NCBI GenBank assembly: GCA_002307185.1
Contig: DBTT01000027.1
Coordinates: forward strand, 62,001-126,000
Direction of reading: 5' to 3'
Origin: Bacteroidales bacterium UBA1309
GTDB taxonomy: Bacteria > Bacteroidota > Bacteroidia > Bacteroidales > Dysgonomonadaceae
DNA length: 64,000 nt
Position 1 is the first letter of the stretch. Every line of letters begins with the position of its first letter. Positions 7,292-12,920 of this stretch are shown in pieces. The position numbers and the translations under genes are program-made. The notes beneath the pieces are model-generated. The model was not told the DNA's origin, did not search any database, and was given only the letters and a program-made list of their open reading frames with translations.

Positions 7292-8089
7292 ATGAAAAAG
7301 CTACTATTGATCTTGGTTTTGATCTCAATTTCAATTTACGGAAAATCCCAAACCGACATTAAGAATATCACAGATTCTACAATTGTTGTAGGTTTGGTCA
7401 TTGAAGATTGCTATGCTGATAGCTACAATGTAAATGAAGATAATAAAATGTTGATTAAGGGGACAACTGTCATTGTGAATGGCGCTGAAACTTATAGAGG
7501 AGAGAAGGTGTTTGATATTTCTTATAAAGGCAAGCGATATTATATTGCTAAGTATAAGCTTTTCATAAAAGATTATACTTTTGAAGATATTAGTGCCATG
7601 GATTCGATTACGGCTGAAAAATTCCGTGATCATTCAATTTATCTTGGCATAATATTGCGGAAATCTGAAATTGAGAAGGTATTTCGGGTTTTGAATGGTT
7701 GTAAACCCTATGGATTGGCTATCTATGATTGGAGTTATTACGATGAGAGCGAATATACCGAGGGCACAAGTGCGAAGGTTACTGTCTATAACCCTACTGG
7801 AAAGACAATCAAATATATTTGGTTTAGTTTTATAGGTTATAATCCAGTTGGAGATAGAGTTATAGAAAATAGGGCAAAAGGGGCCGTGATAACTAGAAAG
7901 GCTGTTGGTCCTATCGCCAAAGGGGATACTGGCACATATCAGTTTGAATATCTTTGGTTCACGGATATGGTGGAAACAGCTAAAATATCGTCAATTAAGG
8001 TGATGTATATGGATGGTACTCAAAAAGTAATCACAAATCCTAAGCTTGTTACACTCAGCAATGAGTATCGTTCGATTATAGAAGATTAA
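7292..8089 (+). CDS. Exported protein of unknown function
   Basis: A 265-residue protein with a classical signal peptide (MKKLLLILVLISISIYGKSQ) and probable cleavage near residue 20, so it is exported to the periplasm. The mature part is beta-rich; the segment at about 160-230 (AKVTVYNPTGKTIKYIWFSFIGYNPVGD..., IAKGDTGTYQFEYLW) resembles an Ig-like sandwich of the type found in bacterial secreted proteins of unknown role. There is no catalytic motif. It follows the HIRAN gene by 11 bp and faces the XRE repressor gene across a shared hairpin. I do not recognise a named family. Confidence 0.55.
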   Translation: MKKLLLILVLISISIYGKSQTDIKNITDSTIVVGLVIEDCYADSYNVNEDNKMLIKGTTVIVNGAETYRGEKVFDISYKGKRYYIAKYKLFIKDYTFEDISAMDSITAEKFRDHSIYLGIILRKSEIEKVFRVLNGCKPYGLAIYDWSYYDESEYTEGTSAKVTVYNPTGKTIKYIWFSFIGYNPVGDRVIENRAKGAVITRKAVGPIAKGDTGTYQFEYLWFTDMVETAKISSIKVMYMDGTQKVITNPKLVTLSNEYRSIIED

Positions 8090-8127
8090 TATTTTCTGTC
8101 GTTTTCTTTCAGTACTCAAAGAACAAC

Positions 8128-8165
8128 GCCTCATACGATCATCGTGTGGGGCATTGCTCTTTTAT
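8128..8165. terminator. Hairpin between convergent genes, probable terminator
   Basis: A 12-base arm GCCTCATACGAT and its partner ATCGTGTGGGGC form a near-perfect stem with two G-U type pairs, followed on the plus strand by a short T-rich run. It lies exactly between the plus-strand exported protein and the minus-strand repressor. Confidence 0.55.
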
Positions 8166-8422
8166 TCCTTCTCCTTCACCTCCAGCTTCGTGCCACACTT
8201 CGGACAAATAATCACATTTTCTTTTGGCCGTTCAAAAAGATCTGATAATGGAACATTGAGAGCTTCAGAAATTTTAATAAGAGTATCAAATGCTGGTTTA
8301 CTTTTTTCATTTACAATATTCGTAATGTTTTCCCTGCTAATCCCTACTTTTTCAGCTAATTCCTTTGCTGTTATTTTCTTATCCTTAAGTATCTCTTTTA
8401 TCCTCAAATACATAATTCTCAT
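8162..8422 (-). CDS. XRE-family repressor with C-terminal CPKC knuckle
   Basis: An 86-residue regulator. Residues about 8-60 form a Cro/CI-type helix-turn-helix (KEILKDKKITAKELAEKVG, SRENITNIVNEKSKP, DTLIKISEALNVPLSDLFE). A short tail then carries CPKCGTKLEV, half of a zinc-ribbon-like knuckle. It is divergent from the phage-like small genes and the 160-bp space between carries two GTAAT-based palindromes, one overlapping a -7 promoter element, so it probably represses the rightward operon and perhaps itself. The ATG at 8422 and another at 8413 are both possible starts. It is likely the lysogeny-type repressor of the element, though a single-gene cargo regulator is possible. Confidence 0.75.
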   Translation of the reverse strand: MRIMYLRIKEILKDKKITAKELAEKVGISRENITNIVNEKSKPAFDTLIKISEALNVPLSDLFERPKENVIICPKCGTKLEVKEKE

Positions 8423-8463
8423 TTTTATTCCAAAGTAAGGTATTATATCACATACATAATGTT

Positions 8464-8486
8464 AAAGTAATGTTAAATATTACTTT
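8464..8486. promoter_or_regulatory. Candidate repressor operator O1 (AAAGTAAT-N7-ATTACTTT)
   Basis: Perfect 8-bp inverted repeats AAAGTAAT and ATTACTTT separated by 7 bp. It shares the GTAAT half-site with the palindrome at 8503-8518, which suggests two operators for the divergent XRE regulator. Confidence 0.5.
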
Positions 8487-8502
8487 ACACACCCGTACAG
8501 TG

Positions 8503-8521
8503 ATGTAATATATTACATTTG
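8503..8521 (+). promoter_or_regulatory. Candidate operator O2 overlapping a TAnnTTTG -7 element
   Basis: ATGTAATATATTACAT (8503-8518) is a perfect 16-bp palindrome. The last bases run into TACATTTG at 8514-8521, a match to the Bacteroidota -7 element, about 60 bp before the first small gene. A repressor bound here would block that promoter. No good -33 TTTG is visible. Confidence 0.55.
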
Positions 8522-8581
8522 CATCTATATAGTAATATCTTATATAACAATACATGAGTGTTATAATTAAAACATCACATT

Positions 8582-8788
8582 ATGCGAAACTACAAACTAT
8601 TAGATGCTCTCGAAGCCTATTTGTTGGCCGAAGATGAATATGCCGATAGGCATACAATTTCAAACGAGGAACTGGCAAAGGAAAAAAGGTCGAAACTTGA
8701 AGCGGTTATTGCAGTTGAAACGAATACCGAAGATATTAAGGATCTGATCCAAGATCTAAGGGATTACTGGGCAACTTTAAAAGGCTAA
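8582..8788 (+). CDS. Small phage-like protein, unknown function
   Basis: A 68-residue acidic, helical protein (DALEAYLLAEDEYADRHTISNEELAKEKRSKLEAVIAVE...). There is no cysteine motif, signal or membrane segment. It is the first of five tightly packed small genes (8582-9865) downstream of the repressor operators and is separated by 4 bp from the next. Family not recognised; its place suggests an early or middle phage gene. Confidence 0.55.
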   Translation: MRNYKLLDALEAYLLAEDEYADRHTISNEELAKEKRSKLEAVIAVETNTEDIKDLIQDLRDYWATLKG

Positions 8789-8792
8789 AATT

Positions 8793-9020
8793 ATGGCAAA
8801 CCCGAAAACTAAAACCAAGGTAATGAGCTATTCGCTTCTTGCGGATCTGCTCCTGAAGATGCAGGTGGAATTCTACTGCCTGAGCGAAGAGATAGAGAAC
8901 AAGGGCAAGAAAGTGAAAGCCACGCTGATAGACGAAGAGCATTCCAAGATGTTCGCCTTCGACGGTGAAGACTTCACCATCTGCATCGACGTAACGAAAA
9001 AGGAGGTGGACAATGGGTGA
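8793..9020 (+). CDS. Small phage-like protein, unknown function
   Basis: A 75-residue protein, MANPKTKTKVMSYSLLADLLL..., with an N-terminal basic patch, a central helix and a beta-like acidic C-terminus (MFAFDGEDFTICIDVTKKE). It starts 4 bp after the preceding gene and overlaps the next by 8 bp, an arrangement typical of translationally coupled phage operons. No motif or family recognised. Confidence 0.5.
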   Translation: MANPKTKTKVMSYSLLADLLLKMQVEFYCLSEEIENKGKKVKATLIDEEHSKMFAFDGEDFTICIDVTKKEVDNG

Positions 9021-9297
9021 TATGAAGAAAGGGGTGGTGACAAAGATTGGAGACGTGGAGGTGACGCCGAGTGTGGCACAGTTTCTAGAGGACGTTTTTT
9101 TGAAAATTGGCAGCAAATATGTTATCGAAGATTACATAGAACAGATGCGTGATGTGCAGGATTTTCTTACACGTGTGCTTCTGGATTGCGACGCGCCTCT
9201 CTCCAGCACAGCTAAGGGCTGCATAGGAAGTGTGATGCTTGTGATGGACAGTCTGCGTCTGCTTGCTCGTAGCAGGGAGGAAGGAGGTATGTCATGA
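9013..9297 (+). CDS. Small phage-like protein, unknown function
   Basis: A 94-residue, mostly helical acidic protein (PSVAQFLEDVFLKIGSKYVIEDYIEQMRDVQDFLTRVL...). The ATG at 9013 is preceded by AAAAAGGAGG, an unusually good Shine-Dalgarno sequence for this phylum, which supports the start despite the 8-bp overlap with the gene before. Its end overlaps the next gene by 4 bp. Function unknown. Confidence 0.55.
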   Translation: MGDMKKGVVTKIGDVEVTPSVAQFLEDVFLKIGSKYVIEDYIEQMRDVQDFLTRVLLDCDAPLSSTAKGCIGSVMLVMDSLRLLARSREEGGMS

Positions 9298-9746
9298 GTA
9301 AGAAAATGGCATTAATGGAGATTCCGACGGAGAATCCGCAAGAAACCCGATTTTGCATCGGAAAGGGTAATGATTTTTATATTATCGGCCTGACCATTGA
9401 CGAACTGCAGGACTTGTATAGATTATTGCATCGGCATTGCTATCGCGATGAGTTGAGACGTTCGCTCGTTGATATTACTGAGATAGGCGTATATCCTGGA
9501 TTGATTGATCCGACAAGGGTTTCCCTGAAGATAAACGGCAACGACAGGCTGGTCGTAGAATCATTCAACCTCCACGAGTTGACAATTCTAGAAGAGCGAA
9601 TACGGGACGTCCGCAGGAGGAATTACAAAGATATTCCATATCAAGAAAGATTTTTCCGAATATGGGAAAGGAAAGGATGGGAGAAAGCAAAAGAATTTGC
9701 TAAAGCCAAGGAGTTGGTAAATCTTAAGAAAGGAGGCAAGCAATGA
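9294..9746 (+). CDS. Phage-like hypothetical protein
   Basis: A 150-residue protein beginning with a beta-rich part (MALMEIPTENPQETRFCIGKGNDFYIIGLTIDELQDLYRLLH) and ending in a basic helical tail (RFFRIWERKGWEKAKEFAKAKELVNLKK). It starts within an ATGA overlap with the upstream gene, after a GGAGG sequence, and ends in another ATGA overlap with the 40-codon gene that follows. It lacks catalytic motifs. Function unknown; the coupling places it in the same operon. Confidence 0.55.
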   Translation: MSKKMALMEIPTENPQETRFCIGKGNDFYIIGLTIDELQDLYRLLHRHCYRDELRRSLVDITEIGVYPGLIDPTRVSLKINGNDRLVVESFNLHELTILEERIRDVRRRNYKDIPYQERFFRIWERKGWEKAKEFAKAKELVNLKKGGKQ

Positions 9747-9865
9747 TTACCTACGACGAAGCCATCTGCTTGCTCGAAATGCTCTACAACAAGCACCGTT
9801 CGGACGAAGAACGTGAATTTGCCTACCTACGGCTCCGGGAAATTCTCGATGCCCTGCTAAGATAA
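9743..9865 (+). CDS. 40-residue phage-like protein
   Basis: A short reading frame, MITYDEAICLLEMLYNKH... ending ...REILDALLR. The ATG is preceded by AAAGGAGG with ideal spacing, and it overlaps the upstream stop in an ATGA. Codon use is GC-rich like its neighbours, and the product is a plausible two-helix acidic peptide. It is the last gene of the small-gene operon and is followed by a terminator at 9935. Function unknown. Confidence 0.6.
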   Translation: MITYDEAICLLEMLYNKHRSDEEREFAYLRLREILDALLR

Positions 9866-9934
9866 AACCGCATAAGCCCGGGAGGGTGATACTCCTTAGT
9901 TATTACTAACATTACTTTTTATTTTTCCTTACTA

Positions 9935-9971
9935 GAGCGGTAGCCTGCGACGGGTGTCCGCTCTTTTTTTT
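9935..9971 (+). terminator. Rho-independent terminator of the small-gene operon
   Basis: GAGCGG (9935-9940) pairs with CCGCTC (9958-9963) around a 17-base loop, and the second arm runs into eight T residues. It closes the operon that ends at 9865. Confidence 0.7.
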
Positions 9972-10050
9972 GCCCTTTAAGATCTCTTCAAAGCGAGAAT
10001 TCTCGCTTTGGCAGAATGCTGTCGCCGCTCTTTTTTTGTCCTTTAAGATC
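9958..10050. repeat. Duplicated terminator tail flanking a perfect 22-bp palindrome
   Basis: CCGCTCTTTTTTTT plus TGCCCTTTAAGATC at 9958-9983 recurs with one-base differences at 10025-10050 as CCGCTC, seven T and GTCCTTTAAGATC. Between them, 9989-10010 is a perfect palindrome built from CAAAGCGAGAA and its complement, with GAATTC at the centre. The region separates the small-gene operon from the lysis genes. It could be a double terminator, a regulator site or a duplication scar. Confidence 0.7.
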
Positions 10051-10086
10051 ACCCCCCAAATCGTGACTTTTGAATCAAAAAAAGTC

Positions 10087-10629
10087 ATGAAACATTTTAT
10101 CAGCAAATTATTAGCTTCTTATGGTTGGTCAGATCTTCACGATCTTATCCTTTCACTTTTTCCGTCATGGAAATACCATCTGCAGCAGCTCTCCATCATC
10201 TTCTCATTGGTTACTGGAATTTTCAGTTTCCTGTTTGGTTTTGGCCCGTTACTGGCCTTGGCCGTATTGGTGGCGATTTTCACGGAAGTGGGAACCGGCA
10301 TCAGGGCATCCACCAAGTCCGGCGATGATTTTGAATCCTGGCGATTTTCCAGGTGCATCATAAAGCTTTCGCTGTGGGCTATCCTCTTTTTTGTCATACA
10401 TCAATTCGAAAATGAGTACGAGGGCAGAACCCAGTTTCTCGATATCCTTGCCTTCCTGTTCTTCAGGATAGTGTTCCTGTCCGCCTTGACCTTTTTTGTC
10501 TTCGAGCATACTACATCCATCCTTGAAAATATCGCCGTGATCGATGGCCGTCCCAAGACTGCTTTAATCAATGTCATTCAAGGATTCTGGAAAAAATTCA
10601 TAGAACTTTTAACAGATAGATTTAAATGA
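10087..10629 (+). CDS. Phage holin-like membrane protein
   Basis: A 180-residue protein with four probable membrane spans: about 30-50 (LQQLSIIFSLVTGIFSFLFGF), 52-68 (PLLALAVLVAIFTEVG), 90-107 (IIKLSLWAILFFVI) and 122-147 (ILAFLFFRIVFLSALTFFVF). The central ALAVLVAIFTEVGTGIRAST segment with a following charged loop resembles the phage holin 4/toxin-secretion holin family. Holins open the inner membrane to release or activate the endolysin. I chose the ATG at 10087; the upstream in-frame stretch to 9970 runs through the duplicated terminator. It overlaps the amidase gene by 4 bp (ATGA), which is a classic holin-endolysin arrangement. Confidence 0.75.
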   Translation: MKHFISKLLASYGWSDLHDLILSLFPSWKYHLQQLSIIFSLVTGIFSFLFGFGPLLALAVLVAIFTEVGTGIRASTKSGDDFESWRFSRCIIKLSLWAILFFVIHQFENEYEGRTQFLDILAFLFFRIVFLSALTFFVFEHTTSILENIAVIDGRPKTALINVIQGFWKKFIELLTDRFK

Positions 10630-11240
10630 AAAAGTTACTTGTAATACTCGATCCGGCGCACGGCGAAGAAGTGCCTGGCAAACGATCGCCAGACGGCAAA
10701 CATCGCGAATATAAGTGGAGTCGTGAACGCCTTCGGGAACTCGCCCCGAAACTCGAAGCACTTGGCTACACTGTGGTTTGGACAAACACGACTGAAAAAG
10801 AAATCGGCCTTTCGGCCAGGAAGAATGCCGGTAGTCTTTTGGCCAAACAGCATCCGGATCTTATACCTTTTTTGCTGTCGCTGCACAACGATGCTTCGGG
10901 GAACGGGATGCAATGGATGCAAGCATCCGGCATATCCGTGTGGACATCCAAGGGGCGTACCACAAGCGACATTTTTGCGGACTATTTTATCCAGGCATTC
11001 AAGGAAGTGATCCCGGAAGTGAAGCACAGGCAGTACTCGCCGGAATACCTGCAGCGGGACTACGAAGACAACTTCACCGTGCTGATGGGAGGGTATTCGG
11101 CCAACCTGGTCGAGTGCATGTTCCAGGACAACCGGGATGATGTGGAGCTGCTGTCAGATCCGGCATTCAATGCAAAGGTGGTGGAAGCATTGGTCAAAGG
11201 ATTCGAATTGTCTAACAACTACATAAATTCAAAAAAATGA
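10626..11240 (+). CDS. N-acetylmuramoyl-L-alanine amidase (phage endolysin, Amidase_3)
   Basis: A 204-residue zinc amidase that cleaves the bond between N-acetylmuramic acid and the peptide stem. The zinc-binding and catalytic set is complete: LDPAHG with His12, HREYKW with Glu28, LSLHNDASG with His87, and ANLVECMF with the catalytic Glu near 165. There is no signal peptide, as expected when a holin provides passage. It overlaps the holin gene upstream and the spanin-like gene downstream, each by an ATGA. The order holin, endolysin, spanin is the standard lysis cassette of a phage infecting Gram-negative hosts. Confidence 0.92.
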   Translation: MKKLLVILDPAHGEEVPGKRSPDGKHREYKWSRERLRELAPKLEALGYTVVWTNTTEKEIGLSARKNAGSLLAKQHPDLIPFLLSLHNDASGNGMQWMQASGISVWTSKGRTTSDIFADYFIQAFKEVIPEVKHRQYSPEYLQRDYEDNFTVLMGGYSANLVECMFQDNRDDVELLSDPAFNAKVVEALVKGFELSNNYINSKK

Positions 11241-11740
11241 AACATGGAATTTTACTTATTCTTATTGCTCTTTGCGCTGTCCAGTGCGGTTGTCGGAGCT
11301 CAAGCAGCAGTACGACTGCTGTATCTTCCGGAACGGAAAAAGTTTTTAAAGCAGCTGTCCGGCATGCAGCGGACAGCAGCCGAACAACAAGAGATGATAG
11401 CGTCTTTACAGTCGCAGTTGACACAACAAGGACCTACTCCATCCGCGTCGAACTCGATACTGCCGGAAGGGTACGAAGCATACAAGAAGAATGGCGGGAC
11501 ATTGGACGAACTATCATATCTACTGGCACAGGAAGATCATCTTCGGTTTCCGTAGGCTCTTCAGGTTCATCCGTATCGGAAAATAAGCAATCGGACTCAA
11601 AATCCGAAACGAATCAAACCGTTTCTTCCGACAGCCGTCCAGTGCAAGGGCATGAATGGATCTATGTGTTGCTTGTGGTTGGCCTGCTCATTATAATTCC
11701 AATTATTTTGATTAGAAAAAAATGGAAGTTACCGTCCTAA
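11237..11740 (+). CDS. Spanin-like protein (lipoprotein-type signal plus C-terminal membrane span)
   Basis: A 167-residue protein with an N-terminal secretion signal containing Cys13, Cys17 and Cys19 (ALCAVQCGCRSSSSS). A long polar, Ser/Thr-rich periplasmic stretch follows, then a C-terminal membrane span (about 140-158, WIYVLLVVGLLIIIPIILI) with RKKWK on the cytoplasmic side. An outer-membrane lipid anchor joined to an inner-membrane span in one chain is the layout of unimolecular spanins, which fuse the two membranes in the last step of lysis. The lipobox is imperfect (only Cys19 has Gly at -1). It overlaps the amidase stop by ATGA, as lysis genes do. A 103-codon frame nested in its 5' half may encode a second spanin component. 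Confidence 0.6.
   Translation: MKHGILLILIALCAVQCGCRSSSSSTTAVSSGTEKVFKAAVRHAADSSRTTRDDSVFTVAVDTTRTYSIRVELDTAGRVRSIQEEWRDIGRTIISTGTGRSSSVSVGSSGSSVSENKQSDSKSETNQTVSSDSRPVQGHEWIYVLLVVGLLIIIPIILIRKKWKLPS
11244..11555 (+). CDS. Nested +1-frame ORF, possible i-spanin-like protein
   Basis: A 103-residue frame entirely inside the spanin-like gene, its ATG 7 bp after that gene's ATG. The product has an N-terminal membrane span (FYLFLLLFALSSAVVGAQAA) followed by a coiled-coil stretch (FLKQLSGMQRTAAEQQEMI, then SLQSQLTQQ) and a polar tail. That is the plan of an Rz-type inner-membrane spanin. Rz/Rz1 gene pairs commonly overlap in different frames, so dual coding would have precedent. The composition looks protein-like rather than like a frame shadow, which is why I list it, but it could be chance. 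Confidence 0.4.
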   Translation: MEFYLFLLLFALSSAVVGAQAAVRLLYLPERKKFLKQLSGMQRTAAEQQEMIASLQSQLTQQGPTPSASNSILPEGYEAYKKNGGTLDELSYLLAQEDHLRFP

Positions 11741-12912
11741 AGACTCCCGGTCCGTATTGCTTTCTCGGAAACCCTGTGGTTTTCGAGTTGCAAACGGCCG
11801 CTTACGGAGCTATTGACGTGAGCGTTTCCCGAAACGGGGAAACATTCACGCAATCTTATTATCCTTTCCTGAAAAATGGGGTATATAGCTGCAAGGTGGA
11901 TATTTCGGGTTTTCTGTTTCGGACAGAATTAGCGGATTCATTTCCTCAGGGGGCAGGCATCTTGTCTGAATTTCCGGATCATTCCGTGGCATACATATTC
12001 ACCATTTCGGACGCAGTCCTTGACGAAGTTCTCGGATATTCCGATTACACATTTGCAGGGAACGCTTTTCCTGGAGGGGTCAATGAGCAGGCTTTGGCCT
12101 TGTTTGCTAAAAATGGAGTGAACCTGTTCTCAGCCAGGCTCTCCAACCAGTACAGGAATTTTCTTTTCACAACCCGAACTCATCGGAGTGAAATCCGGGT
12201 GAAGCTCTCCGAGCTATATCCGTTTCTAACCGCAATGACGGGTTGGCAGTTAAGGTTTGTGTCAACAGGCGGAAACACTATTGTCCAAGATCCGGTGACG
12301 GCGGCCCCGTGCTGCCTGCTGGATTTCTATATGGCATATGACCGGTTCATTTCTGAATTCAAGGAATTTACAAAAACGATCGACGTGTATGTCGGCGATA
12401 ATACCGAAAAGGCTTTTCGCCTGGTGATAGACTCGAAATCGGATTCTGAAGAAGTGTATAAGATCCGTTTTCGGAACTCGCTTGGAGCTTTCGAGGTGAT
12501 TGAAGTCGCTGGCGTGGCCAGCCACGAACCTGAGCTCGGGGACGAAACCTCTTACAAGGAGCTGACCGATTATAATTTCTATGAAAATAGGCGCAACAGG
12601 GTCGTGCTCATAGAAACTATAAAAGTGGAAACGGGCTACAAGTCAAAGGACGATTTGCTTTTTATCCGCGACCTGGTAGGTTCGGACGAAGCCTATTTCT
12701 ATTATCCGGACGGCACATTTTTCCGCTGTTCTGTGAAGGCCGACAAGATGGCTTACCGGCAAAAGAAAGTAACTCCCACGTCCGTGGCCTTGGTGGTGAC
12801 TGAGGTGGGAACCGGGAAGTATATTTCTCCGGAGCTTGACCGGAATGCTCTCGATGTGTTAGGGATTTACAATGAGACTTTTGATCAAACTTTCAACGAA
12901 ACTTTTAATTGA
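11722..12912 (+). CDS. Phage tail-associated protein (unrecognised family)
   Basis: A 396-residue, beta-rich protein without signal peptide. It begins EVTVLKTPGPYCFLGNPVVFEL, which reads like a repeated beta-sandwich start, and ends in the repetitive FDQTFNETFN. Its start overlaps the spanin-like gene by 19 bp, and it is followed after 8 bp by the tail fibre. Size, composition and place suggest a baseplate or distal-tail protein that carries the fibre. I know of no precise family and assign no activity. Confidence 0.55.
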   Translation: MEVTVLKTPGPYCFLGNPVVFELQTAAYGAIDVSVSRNGETFTQSYYPFLKNGVYSCKVDISGFLFRTELADSFPQGAGILSEFPDHSVAYIFTISDAVLDEVLGYSDYTFAGNAFPGGVNEQALALFAKNGVNLFSARLSNQYRNFLFTTRTHRSEIRVKLSELYPFLTAMTGWQLRFVSTGGNTIVQDPVTAAPCCLLDFYMAYDRFISEFKEFTKTIDVYVGDNTEKAFRLVIDSKSDSEEVYKIRFRNSLGAFEVIEVAGVASHEPELGDETSYKELTDYNFYENRRNRVVLIETIKVETGYKSKDDLLFIRDLVGSDEAYFYYPDGTFFRCSVKADKMAYRQKKVTPTSVALVVTEVGTGKYISPELDRNALDVLGIYNETFDQTFNETFN

Positions 12913-12920
12913 TAAGACAT

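Noticed and set aside
9970..10086. Long N-terminal extension of the holin-like frame
   Set aside because: It would translate through the T runs of the duplicated terminator region; the ATG at 10087 gives a normal holin N-terminus.
12909..12920. TTG start for the fibre gene
   Set aside because: The ATG at 12921 gives the fibre N-terminus directly and avoids overlap with the preceding stop.
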